From NCBI GenBank assembly GCA_028023455.1, contig JAQFVV010000111.1, forward strand, positions 2,237,909 to 2,301,908: a stretch of 64,000 nucleotides of DNA. Reading direction: 5' to 3'. Below are positions 13,501-24,319 of the stretch, one piece after another. The notes below the pieces were generated by a model. That model had not been told where the DNA came from. It made no database searches and saw only the letters and a program-made list of their open reading frames with translations. The first letter of the stretch is position 1, and each line of letters starts with the position of its first letter. The translations under genes and the position numbers were made by a program. Source of the stretch: Epiperipatus broadwayi. Lineage: Eukaryota; Onychophora; Udeonychophora; Euonychophora; Peripatidae.

Positions 13501-14457
13501 GTTTAAACAGTTCTCCAACTTGAAAAATTACACACACACACGAACATAAAATAAAAAGTGTGGTTCATTACACAAAATGAATATGTAATGATTCAAAAAA
13601 CTAATATTCCAATCAGCAAAAAATTAATATTCTCAGCAAATTGACTATGAATATGATGTGAAAGTGTTGAAGTTATACTTGGTATAATAAATATTACTAA
13701 ATTTTACATTTAAACTCTGTATGAGTATTTTTTCACATTAATATATATATATATTAATAGTTTATGCAGGCAGTCAGTATCTCTATTAGATACTGGTAGG
13801 TTCTTAATAATGTTGTGAAAAGAAATAATACATGAATAGTTTCCTGAATTATTTATGCATGCTATCCTGTATAAATTTTTGGTATGATATTCCACATTAA
13901 TATTCTGGGTATGACATTATAAATACTATATCATTCAGACTTTAGAAGTAGATATGATTCTATTTATTCTTTGGATTAATAGTAAAATTAACTGCACTAA
14001 CTATTTAATTATTTCATCAGCATATTTCAGTTCTTAACTCAGAAAAAATAAGAAATGATAACATTTAAACATTTGGAATTTTAATGATTTTTGATAGATA
14101 AGTCTTATTATTTATATTTCCTTCCTTTAACTATATGTACAGGATTTCTGACTCCAATTTTCTTTCTTTTTTAGTGCAAGCCCATAAAAATTAAGAAAGC
14201 AATGACAATGACTGACTCAGTAGACTAGCAAAAACTGTATGCTTAGACAGCCTTATTTAGAGTTCCTTGTACCTACCACGAAAATGGAAGAGATTAGAAA
14301 AGATGAACTAAAAATGGCCTGTATCATACAATCTACTTAGGGTGTCATACATGGTGGTCTATTCATTGTAGTAATAGTAATAATATCAATAGTATTGGTA
14401 AAGCAGGAGACTGGTACTACTAAAGGTAAGTATTATAACTTTAATTTTTTTCTAAAT
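10571..14457. other. Long AT-rich non-coding stretch
   Basis: No gene seen. It holds a T11-A13 self-complementary run at 10938-10961, TA microsatellites near 11640-11670, 11830 and 13740, and a CA run near 13530. Open frames are short and compositionally trivial. Confidence 0.4.
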
Positions 14458-14880
14458 ATAAGTACATGGAATGGGCAAACTTTACTCTTCAAGACCAGAA
14501 TGGAAAATTGCATTGATGGCTAAGAAACTGCCATGACTTAAAATCGACATAACTACTTTCAAAAAGATGGTTTAATAAATAGTATGGATGGATAGATACT
14601 AGTTTTTTTTATTTACAAAGATCAATCAATGAAAGGATAATACATAATATTGGATTTTCTGCAAAGTCTAATTTAGTATTGGCTATTGTTGAAATTTCTC
14701 ATTGTATCAGTGAAAAGCTAATGGTATTAAAATCCACTTTGCATAATGATACCAGAGTTCATTTTATTAGTACCTACACTCCAATGTTAGATTCAGAGAA
14801 ATTTAGAAAAGAAGTTTTATTACTTGTTGAATAGCATTATTACAACAATATCTTTAAAAGAGATCAAATTTTTCTTCTTG
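14458..14880 (+). mobile_element. APE-type endonuclease remnant of a LINE
   Basis: The + strand reads a degraded TWN.QTLL start at about 14464, then RPEWKIALMAKKLP, a stop, and LKIDITTF (about 14493-14560). This corresponds to the RPERR.ALIA.EL..LNIDIAALSE region of apurinic-like LINE endonucleases. At about 14655-14830 GFSAKSNLVLAIVE and then ISEKLMVLKSTLHND, HFISTYTPMLDSEKFRKEV match the G.AI.N, ISER.M.L and F.S.YAPT.DS blocks of the same domain, in the right order. The segment between them is degraded and no RT follows. Confidence 0.75.
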
Positions 14881-15621
14881 AAGAAAAAAAAAAGTAAATT
14901 TTAGTATAAATTTCCTTAAAAAAACATTTATAAAAATCAGTATTTTCTCTTATTCTATTTTTAATTTACAGAGATTTTTTTTTAAAAAAAATCATCACAA
15001 GATTCTACAAGTGTTAATTTAAACAAACTCTTTTAATGAGTTTTGCCACTAGAAAATAACTATGACTAAGTGTTAATTATTAATTTTTAATTTGATCTTA
15101 AAGCAATTTAGGAGGAAAGAATAGACAGCAATAACTTAATTAAAATAATGACTGAATAATTAACATTCAAAGTTCATAACAAGATAATTTATAAAAGTAA
15201 ATTAAACCACAGTCATAATTAATCTAAAATTTAATTTTAATATAAATTATAAAAGTAACACTGGAGATTTCAATGCTAGTCAAATTTTAACTTTAAAATC
15301 TGAATTATCACAATTCTTGACTATTTTGATAATTGTTATTAAAGATTATTTCATTATTTAAATACTGAGTAGCATGCTGCCATGATCAATTTCAGAACAT
15401 AACATGATATATCATAAAGTGATCATTATTTTATAACACCCATACTCATTCTTTTGTACTAATGACGAATCTGTATGCCATGCAACTATGTAGAAATAGG
15501 TATATATGACCAGAAACATCATATGATTCAGCTTACATAATGCTTTTTAAGAGCAAACTCTATTTTATTCCAATATTGATACAGTATCTACTGTAAAGTT
15601 GAATAATATATAGATATTAGA
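14881..15621. other. AT-rich DNA, nothing recognised
   Basis: Contains a T9-A8 self-complementary run at 14975-14991. No gene or terminal-repeat element is supported. Confidence 0.4.
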
Positions 15622-15794
15622 CAGATGGATAATGCTTATTAAATCCACATCTAATGCTTTTCTGTTCATATCTCAAAATAATCTCTGGATTCTTCAGTCT
15701 AAAAGATCAGGTTCAAGCTCATCATAGATGATGACCATAATTGGAGATATGAATAGCACAGGACTAGATGTGGATTTAATAAGCATTCTCATCT
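15622..15794. mobile_element. Small hairpin MITE, about 173 bp
   Basis: AATGCTTATTAAATCCACAT at about 15631 is repeated exactly in inverted form at about 15766-15785. The similarity extends inward through a TTCATATCTC / GAGATATGAA pair and outward through AGATGGATAATGC / GCATTCTCATCT. Arms are about 60 bp with a non-coding loop. The near-perfect terminal part suggests a relatively recent insertion. Confidence 0.7.
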
Positions 15795-16556
15795 AGCATC
15801 TGTTGATTATTCAAACTGATAACATTAGAATGGTAGAGTTTGTGTATATAAAAATACATACATTTGCACAAAATAAAACTAGTTTACTATAAGTAGAAAT
15901 GTAAATCAACTTGCTATAGATAGAACTGTATTTTTATTAATATATATATATAACCATTAAAAACCAGTCACCACTTAGACAATACCAATATAAATAATCA
16001 GCAATCTCAAACTGTTATCAAGGCAACTTCCTTTTAACAATAAAGTTGGAATCCCTTATTATATATTGTAACGATCGTGAAATATGTTCTAAAAACACAC
16101 ATATATGTCTATCTGCATTGCATATTTTATAATTTAAAATAAATAAACATAGTTTGAAAAAAAAAAGATTTTGTAAAAATGAAATCAATAAAATAAAAGA
16201 TTGCATCATTTTATTTTAGAATAAAACTGCTTATTAAGAATATGGTGGAGAAAAAGAATCAGATGTGATAAAGATTTAAAATCCACTCTCTTCTTTTTAT
16301 AATTTTTTTTTTTTTTTTTAAAAAAAGGTAAAGATTAAAAGAATAAATAAATGTGAAATGTTTTAAAATAAAAATTGTCAATAACATTAATTTAATTAGT
16401 AAAAGAAAATCTTGTAAGTTATTTCAATGGCAGAAATGTTCTCAAATTTTGAAAGATCCTTGGCCGATAAGATAAATAGATGAATCTGAAAAAAAGATAA
16501 GATAAATAAAATGCAAAATTAATTAAAAAACCAAATTAAAATTATGATAAAATTTT
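15795..16556. other. AT-rich DNA with T17-A7 run
   Basis: A 17-T run directly followed by 7 A sits at 16303-16326. TA repeats occur near 15945. No gene is supported. Confidence 0.4.
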
Positions 16557-16913
16557 AGACAATGGGAGAGTTAAGTATAAGAGTAGCAACTTGACTATTG
16601 TTATTCACTTCTGGCAGTTTTTCATTGTTAGTTCATTTTCCAGATTGTTTTCAGAAGTTTTCTCAAAAAGTCAGTTCAGTCTGACAGTTGCAGAGTTCAT
16701 TAAGTCATTCATCAGAGAAACAGTCCTTACTGCTGTGAAAAATATAAACATAGAAGCTACAAGAGTAGCAACATGCATTGCTAAAAAAAACTTTGGAGTT
16801 TTCAACTGGGCTTCATACCCCAGGTCCTCAGCTCCAACCAAATGCTCTCATTTAGAATCAATGCCTCATCCATAAAAGAGATACTGTTGTATACTCTCTC
16901 TCCCATTATCTGT
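16557..16913. mobile_element. Putative short TIR element, about 357 bp
   Basis: The left end reads GACAATGGGAGAGTTAAGTA (16558-16577). The right end on the minus strand reads GATAATGGGAGAGAGAGTAT (about 16911-16892). The ends agree at ATGGGAGAG and GTATA. A 94-codon open frame on the + strand (16591-16875) lies inside. It has no recognisable domain and I do not call it a gene. GC is higher than in the surroundings, consistent with an inserted element. Confidence 0.4.
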
Positions 16914-18693
16914 CAGAAGTATGAAAGGAAACACATGAAGCCATCATTAGAGACCAAAAGGCCAACTGGGTGAAAATCAAAACCAATGGAAATCAAAACC
17001 AAAAGAAAGTATCAACTGCAGAAAGATGATGTAATCTTAACATAATAAAACCTAGGTACTATATATATACTTTTTCCATTCTAAACTGGCTAGACATATA
17101 TTCTTTTACTGAAATGAACTATAATGGACAATCAGTAATATTGAATTTAACAATTCATCTATACTTATTTATTCTTTTGTGTTAATTTTTTTTAAATATA
17201 TATGTGGGTGTGTGAATAAATAAATGTTTGCTTAAAATGTTGCTTGGTCTATACTCTCTTTTTTAACTGTGTCACCAGTAATTTAAAGATTATAAAATAT
17301 TTTCCATTTCTTAATTAGTACTGTGCTGAGTTCCCTGATTTGTGAGTTAGCCTGGGTATATTTCAAACACTGGGTTCATGTGCCTGTTGTCCAGGCTTGC
17401 TGGCTATATATAACCTATATGGTTGGATGACACCTGAGACTTGTTCTCAAAACAAATAGTGCTTTGGATAGCAGTTTTTGGCCTAGCAGTATGGAGGATG
17501 CTATGGTCAGGAAAGATAGTCATGGTTGTCCATTTATGTAGCCTCAATCTGGCTATAGGTATCGTTGATAGTTAGTCTATCAATGGTATTCTACCCCTCT
17601 GCTTAAAGGTGTAATCTGATTCTGGAGGCGGTATAATCATAACACCAATCAAACAATTAAAATAATAAAATGTTAATAAATAATAATGTATAATAAAAAT
17701 GATAAATATAAAAAAATATTTTTAGATAAACGGATGACTACAATGGTCCATATTGAGGATCAAATCATGACAATCTATATTGAAACAGACATGTTATTTC
17801 ATGTATATACTGAAGTTCTCTCCACCCCCCCCCATTTTCAAATGGTTTAATTAAAATAAAAGCTGACACTGTTCAGTGAATAAAATTTAAAAATAAAGAA
17901 GTAATTGAGAGTGAATTAAATTCAGTTTTTCAACTGCATTATAAAAACTAAATGCATAAATTCTAATTCTCTAAAAAAAGAGAGAGAAAAAAATTGATAT
18001 TTAAAATGAACAATTAGAAATTTAAAGGCACAGTTAATCAACAAATTTTTACTATTAAAAATTCAGTTTCAAGTTAAAATATTACAGATGTATATTTTTT
18101 TTGTTGAAGCTGTATGTGTACAAATTACCAAAAAACATGGTAAAAGATAGCATCACTTTCATACCTTGGGCATGTTTTTGGAAAACATGTTGAGAGAGAT
18201 AAGGTCAGATATTGATAAGAAAAACACAGGAAATGGGAGAGTATAAATAGTGGAATCAGGCAATTTGTAGTTATTATAATTATTAGGGTAATTATTATTG
18301 AGTTGATTGTATTCACTGCTAGACAACTAGTCACAGCCTAGAAGTCCAGAATAACCAAGTTGGAAGTCATAGTGACCACTATCAGAGAAGAAACCCATAG
18401 CTTTTGGATAACTGTAAGATGAAGAAGCAAATTATTAACTTGGAAAACATAAGAATGAGTGGCTAGAAAGAAATAACCTACTCTCTCTTCCTACCATGAC
18501 CATGAAACCACCATCAAGATAAAACAGAGAACCTGCCTAAGTGAACACTGAGAGAATATGCCATTCAGCTCTGAGAAAAACCCTTCTTGATATGAAGATT
18601 TATTAATGGAGAACCACACACAGATAAATGTCAAGGTAAGGAAATTTTAGATGCATTTGTAATAATTAAAGATATTGGTAATCATATGAAATC
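16914..18693. other. Non-coding DNA with a GC-richer island
   Basis: 17310-17640 is clearly less AT-rich than its surroundings and lacks stable open frames; it is probably an old repeat of unknown family. A C-run lies at 17824-17833. The remainder is AT-rich with no supported gene. Confidence 0.4.
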
Positions 18694-20355
18694 CAGGTAC
18701 AGCCACTTGATGGCATAGTTTATGTGTCAAAATACATAAAAATGCCGTTTCCGTGGTTGGCCTTATGGCTAATATAACATTTATATTGTATTACCCATTG
18801 CAGGCTGCTTTACATGACATTGCACAAAAATATTATGGCCTGTTTTGTGCTTTGAAACTATTTATACATATTTATTCTATTCATAGCTGATTACATTATC
18901 GCTCGAGGGTGTTTTAATTGCAAGTTGGTACAACTTTTCAAATCTCTATAATAGAGTAATGTCATTTATATTTAAATAATGTTGTTAATTATTAATAATT
19001 GTTATATGGTCCCCACCTTCCCTAAAAAAATGTTTAATATGTAAAAAAATTGGCAAAGAGTATGTTCGAACATGCTTCGACAAAGCTCACGCACTAAGTC
19101 ACGTTTCAGCATGGAAAATATATGAGACCAATAAAATGTCTGAGAAGAACATGCAATTTTTAAACTTTTCAGAATTTCCTAGTACAAAAAGTGAGACTGT
19201 GTCTTTTTTTCAGGCATATAATGTCCTGCCAAATACCAGACTGTTTTTATTACAGCAATAAAATAATAAATAAAAATAAATTCAAAAAGTCCAAAGTTTG
19301 TGCATTTTTTTTTATTCCATTAGAAATTGACAAGTATTTGGATTATTTTTTCCAGTATGGTTAAAATAAATTGCTATTTTTGTTTACTTTTTGTTAATAA
19401 CAAAGTATGACCCCCCCCCCCCCAAGCAAAAAAAAAAAGGTAATTCAAATGAAATATAAATAAAAGTAAAAAGTGAAAAAAAGTTGTTGAAAAAAAAATT
19501 GACTTTTTGTTACAATTATTTATCCGAGGGTGGGGGGTTTCAAAACAATTTTTACCCCCCCCCCCCAACACACAAAAGTTACTTTTGATTTAATAAGAAG
19601 AAAAACAATTTCGTCAAACAAAAAAAAAAAAGGTAGAAAAAATTTGAAACAATTCTCAAATAATTGTATTATATTTTTTCAGCAGGTTTAATAAAGCAAG
19701 TGGGGTTAAAATAAATTACTATTTTTGTTTACTTTTTGTTAATAATAACAAAGTATAAACCCCCCCCCCAAAAAAAAAGCTATTTATTGTAGAAGCCAAA
19801 AAAAAAAAAAAAGGCTAATTCAAATGAAATATAAATAAAAGTAAAAAGTGAAAAAAAGTTGTTTAAAAAAAAAATTATTCACTTTTTGTTACAATTATTT
19901 ATCTGAGGGTGGGGTGGGGGTTTCAAAACAATTTTTTACCCCCCAAAAACACAAAAGTTACTTTTGATTTGATAAGAAGAAAAACAATTTAGTCAACCAA
20001 AAAAAAAAAAGTAGAACAAAATCGAAACAAGTCCCAAATAATTGTATTATATTTTTTTTGGCAGAGTTAAAACAAGTTTTTTCATCGTGAAACAGTCAAA
20101 AGTTTTAAAATCAGAAAAATAAACACAAAGTTAAATTACTAAAATTTGTTGAATAAAAAAAAATGTCAGGTTAAAAAAACAATGAAAATGAATATAAAAA
20201 TTTGTTTAATAAAAAAGAAATCATGTTATAAATGAAATAAAAATTTGTTTAATCAAAATAAAAAAATCATGTTATAGAAAAAAAAAGTTGCGGCCCGGTA
20301 ACATTACATTTGATTGATTTTGCATAGTATCAACACCACCAAGTGGCCGTGCCTG
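18694..20355. mobile_element. Non-autonomous TIR transposon, about 1.66 kb
   Basis: The left end CAGGTACAGCCACTTGATGG (18694-18713) and the minus-strand right end CAGGCACGGCCACTTGGTGG (20355-20336) differ at only three of 20 positions, a convincing terminal inverted repeat. The interior has no transposase and carries C-runs, A-runs and a tandem duplication (separate entry). No clear target-site duplication was found, so the superfamily stays open. The termini contain CG dinucleotides, unlike the flanks, which supports a foreign origin. Confidence 0.65.
19360..20060. repeat. Tandem duplication, two copies of about 346 bp
   Basis: The block starting GGTTAAAATAAATTGCTATT (about 19360) recurs from about 19706 as GGTTAAAATAAATTACTATT. 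Both copies continue through a C-run, an A-run, a GAGGGTGGGG block, a second C-run and an AATTGTATTATATTTTTT end. Homopolymer lengths differ most between copies, as expected from slippage. It lies inside the TIR element. Confidence 0.9.
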
Positions 20356-20730
20356 TATTTCAGATGATTACCAAGATATTTTCTGAAAACATATTTATTT
20401 AAATGATTAATTTATAAAATGGAGCGTACTGGAATAATTTCTAATGAAATACTATAATTGCCATTGAAAAGGTAAAATGAAAACGTAATAATGATTCTAT
20501 GGACATCCGCCAATTTTTATAAACTTAAGAATATTGATTTGAAAATAAGTTCTATAATGAAAAATATAATAAAATGTGTCTATATACATGGAATTATTGA
20601 TTATAAAAATATTTATTATTTTTACAAAATGCTTCTATATAAGATGGGAATTAAAATTAAAGATGTGTTTATATACGTGAATACAGAAATTATAATATAA
20701 GGATTAATATTTTATATATGTGATTCCAAA
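20356..20730. other. AT-rich spacer before the minisatellite
   Basis: Only a short open frame (20491-20700) of AT-rich, low-complexity composition. No gene is supported. Confidence 0.4.
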
Positions 20731-21012
20731 CCTGCATTTATACAATACATGTCTACGCTTCTATATAAATGAATTAATCCTGCATCTATACAATGTATGT
20801 CTATACTTTTATATAAATGAATTAATTCTGCTTTTATACAATACGTGACTTTTATATAAATGAATTAAACTGCATGTATACAATACATGTCTATGCTTCT
20901 ATATAAATGAATTAAACCTGTATCCATACAATGTGTATCTATACTTCTATATAAATGAATTAATTCTGTATTTATACAATGTGTCCACACTTCTATATAA
21001 ATGACTTAAAAT
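20731..21012 (+). repeat. Minisatellite, 48-bp unit, about six copies
   Basis: Each unit has the form CTG-(C/T)AT..ATACAAT.....CT followed by CTTCTATATAAATGAATTAA. Six diverged copies follow one another, one shortened by about 6 bp. The units are AT-rich and contain stops. Confidence 0.9.
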
Positions 21013-21039
21013 TGTACCTACATAATCCATGAATAAAAT

Positions 21040-21272
21040 TAAATATATTTCTATCCATATGAAATAAAATGCTTCTATCAAAATGAGTTAAGTATACTTC
21101 TATTCACATGGAATAAAATGCTTCTATCTGCATGAATTAAATATATTTCTATTCATATGAAATAAAATGCTTCTATCTATATGAATCAAATATACTTCTA
21201 TCTATATGGATTAAATATAACTTTATCTACATAAATGAGATTTACTTCTATTTACATGAAGTAAAATGTGAC
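21040..21272 (+). repeat. Second minisatellite, 49-50-bp unit
   Basis: Four to five diverged copies built on AAATGCTTCTATC....ATGAA alternating with TATACTTCTAT, so that each unit is two half-units of about 25 bp. The CTTCTAT....ATGAATTAAA core is shared with the preceding array, suggesting that both descend from one tandem sequence. Confidence 0.8.
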
Positions 21273-21589
21273 TAACTACACATCTACCTACCTCAAAAAG
21301 AAGTCAAGCTAGCTTAGGAATGCACTGCCATATGAATTAATAGACATGTCTATTACCAGTAAAGAAAAGCTATATATGTGGATATGGTAGGATATAAACT
21401 CAAAGAGAACTATTTCCACATAAACTATGAAAGGATGTATCTGTGATGTACACACAAATAAATATATGTCCCCATCAAGTGAATACTAGTAATCAAACAA
21501 GTAATCCAACTATTTTGTTTAAATAAATCATTGTTATGTAAAATAATATGTTGTCAGTTTCATTTAATGTCATCCATCTTCTAGTGTAC

Positions 21590-21860
21590 TTGTTCACAGA
21601 AGCCTCATGTTCCCTGAGCTACGTTCGACATAACCAGACCCAGGTGAGTAGGTTGTAGCAAACTGCGACTCTAGTCACACTGTTAAGGAATCCAAACAGA
21701 TAAATTTCTAGTTGCTCCAGTCTCTTTAATGCTACACCCTCTGATGAGCAGGAAAAATTGTTGAGGGGGGCGATGTCAGCATTGGGTAATGCTAATCGAT
21801 ATCTCCTTCCTGCAATATGCCCATCAGGAAATAAATCAACTAAAAAAAAGTAAGGAAGAT
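21590..21860 (-). other. GC-richer segment with open minus-strand frame
   Basis: This segment is far less AT-rich than either flank. The minus strand stays open over 21619-21897. Inside it a LFPDGHIAGRRYRLALPNAD stretch follows a polypyrimidine-AG (TTTTTTTAG near 21840), which could be a splice acceptor. I recognise no protein family. It may be an exon remnant, a captured cDNA or part of an undescribed repeat. It is not annotated as a gene. Confidence 0.3.
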
Positions 21861-22299
21861 CTAGTCTGGTTACAATATATATATAATGTATATTCAAACA
21901 GAGGAGATGTGGAGAATTATTAAAAATATGCTTCTATTGGTAGCTGTTACATGTAATATTATTATATATATTTAAAAATACTCAAAGGATTTATTGCTTG
22001 AATGTTTTAAGTAATCACATAACCAGAAATGACAGAGCTAAGCTGTGATCAATAGACCTTGAGCTATAGAATCTACTACCCTGTCATGGTACTAAACCAA
22101 ATAGAAATGTACTGCTATTAATTAGATTCATTTCAAAAGTTGAAAATAAAATGCTAGCATTCTTATTGGTCAGGTCAAAAACAGAATTCAGAATGCATGA
22201 TGAAATATGTATATTTAGCTGAGATAGAATACTCTAAAATAGATTAATGATTCAATTATGATCTCAACTAATATAAAAAGTACTCCTTTCATTTACATG
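21861..22299. other. AT-rich spacer, nothing recognised
   Basis: No supported feature apart from a short TA run near 21875-21885. Confidence 0.4.
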
Positions 22300-22604
22300 A
22301 AATATATGTAATATATAGAGTATATGAGCACAAACTTTCACACAACCCCCACCATTAATCCACACTATCTCATAACACTGATACACTTAATACATATATG
22401 ATGAAAAGATAAATAATCATCAATATATGTATTTCATGCTAAACCAGCAATCTTCAGTTAGTCCAGATTACCATCTCTACACATATATGCTCTAAGTGCT
22501 CATATATGTATTAAGATAGCCAATCCTCATACTTTAATGGACAGGCTTCAATCTACTCCACACTCCAACTCTTCAACTGCCCATCCAATTGAAAATCTGA
22601 TGAT
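22300..22604 (-). repeat. Head-to-head repeat family, copy A
   Basis: On the minus strand this copy shows the same series as copies B and C: GGACAGTTGAAGAGTTGGAG near the start, GAAGCCTGTCCATTAAAGTA, AGGATTGGCTATCTTAATA, then a tail containing GTGTGAAAGTTTGTGCTCAT. It is inverted relative to B, and the two start edges almost touch at about 22603. Confidence 0.9.
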
Positions 22605-22890
22605 GGATGGACAGTTGAAGAGTTGGAGTGTGGAGTAGATTGAAGCCTGTCCATTAAAGTATGAGGATTGGCTGCCTTAATATATATCTGAACACTTATA
22701 GCATATATGTGTAGAGATGATAATCTGGACCAACTGATGATTGCTGGTTTAGCATAAAATACGCATATTGGTGATTATTTATCTTTTCAACATATATGTG
22801 TTCAAGTGTATCAGTGTTATGAGATAGTGTGGAGAGTGGTGAGTTGTGTGAAAGTCTGTGCTCATATACCCTATATATTACATATATATA
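22603..22890 (+). repeat. Head-to-head repeat family, copy B
   Basis: It begins ATGGATGGACAGTTGAAGAG and ends near GTGAAAGTCTGTGCTCATAT. With copy A it forms a 590-bp inverted repeat with almost no loop. The tail (GTCTGTGCTCATATACCC) loosely resembles a tRNA B box, and the related element at 10.2 kb has a clearer one, so a SINE ancestry is possible. Confidence 0.9.
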
Positions 22891-23065
22891 CACAGGTATA
22901 TAATAAGCCTGTGTGTTTCAGTTATTACATAGTAGAGATGCCTGCCATCCCTTGTATTAAATGAATTATGTCCTGTGTATGAGGGATCAGATTGACCTTA
23001 AGTCAACATGGGTGTGACAAGAATCTCGGCCTTAGGGTGGCCTTTGAGCATTCCATCACCAGATT

Positions 23066-23375
23066 TTCAATTGGATGGACAGTTAAGAGTTGGAGTGTGG
23101 AGTAGATTGAAGCCTGTCCATTAAAGTATCAGGATTGGCTATCTTAATATATATCTGAGCACTTATATGTGTAGAGATGATAATCTGGACCAACTGATGA
23201 TTACTGGTTTAGCATGAAATACATATATTGGTGATTATTTATCTTTTCAACATATGTGTTCAAGTGTATCAGTGTTATGAAATAGTGTGGAGAGTGGTAG
23301 GTTGTGTGAAAGTCTGTGCTCATATACCCTATATACACAGGTATATAATAAGCCTGTGTTTCAGTTATGAAATAT
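23066..23375 (+). repeat. Same repeat family, copy C (direct)
   Basis: It starts GATTTTCAATTGGATGGACA and follows copy B closely to GAAAGTCTGTGCTCATATAC and CAGGTATATAATAAGCCTGT. The latter block also follows copy B (about 22893-22912), so the duplicated unit extends beyond the arm. The 22913-23065 spacer is less AT-rich and unidentified. Confidence 0.9.
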
Positions 23376-24319
23376 ATATAAATATTTATTCAGATTTTAT
23401 CAATTTTGTTTGCCTTTAGCTACTTTACACATAATGCCAGTGGACACCATCCTGAATTGAAGCCAAATTAGATATCTAAGCATCATGATTACATATACCA
23501 TTCTGATGTTTGTTTATTTTGTAAAATCTATGAATTAATTACAGAAAAAGAAATGTAAATTTTTAGTTAATTATAACTAAGATTGAGATTTATATTACTG
23601 TTTACTTAAAGACATTGTCACAGATATGTAATTCCAGCTTTACTGATAATTGTGTTCAATTGTAACTTCATATGCTTCAATTTCCTGTAAATAAATTATT
23701 GATTTGCCTTACTTCAGTTGTCTGTATATTATATTCATATATACAAATAAAAATCATTCAGTAATAATTTTAGAATGTCTGTTTTTATGTCTTTAAAAAT
23801 TTTATTTCTCTGTGGAAATTAATTGTAGTTCTAAGATATGTACAGCAATTTAAAAAAAAATCTTTTTAATAGCTATCATAAGTTTGTAGCCTCTACTTCC
23901 ATGTGAATACTATTTTATATCTTGTTCTTTCTTTTTTTTACTAATATAGAGAGACTAAATTATTTAGCTATAGCAATCCAGCTTAAAGGATGAAATAAAT
24001 AAATAATTTATTAAAGTAAAAGAAATAACAGTTAATACAAAATCATGAAAGCATTTAATTAAAAATGGCTATTTAAAAGACTGCTCAATGTAAAGTTAGA
24101 AAAATATAATGTTCAGAAATAAGACTGTTTCTTCTATTTCCTTTTTAGTAAAAATCATTCTATTTATTGAGAGAATAAATAAATCATATTTCAAACTATC
24201 TAGGTATCACAACACATATAAGGCAGTATCTTCTTCTAAGAAGATTATTTGCTTTATGTAAATAGTTTCAAATTTGATTTTTTTATTATTATCATAAGCA
24301 TTTTTAAATAATAAGTGTA
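23376..24319. other. AT-rich DNA, nothing recognised
   Basis: Short microsatellite-like AAATAAAT tracts. No gene or element termini. Confidence 0.4.

Noticed and set aside
16591-16875. 94-codon + frame
   Set aside because: No domain, no splice or promoter context, and it lies within a TIR-like element.
20731-21272. Regularly spaced repeats, CRISPR-like at first glance
   Set aside because: Spacers are as conserved as the repeats, the units are diverged and the DNA is eukaryotic; it is a minisatellite.
22690-22760. CTGATGA sequence suggesting a hammerhead ribozyme
   Set aside because: The required GAAA core and pairing stems are not found at the right spacing.
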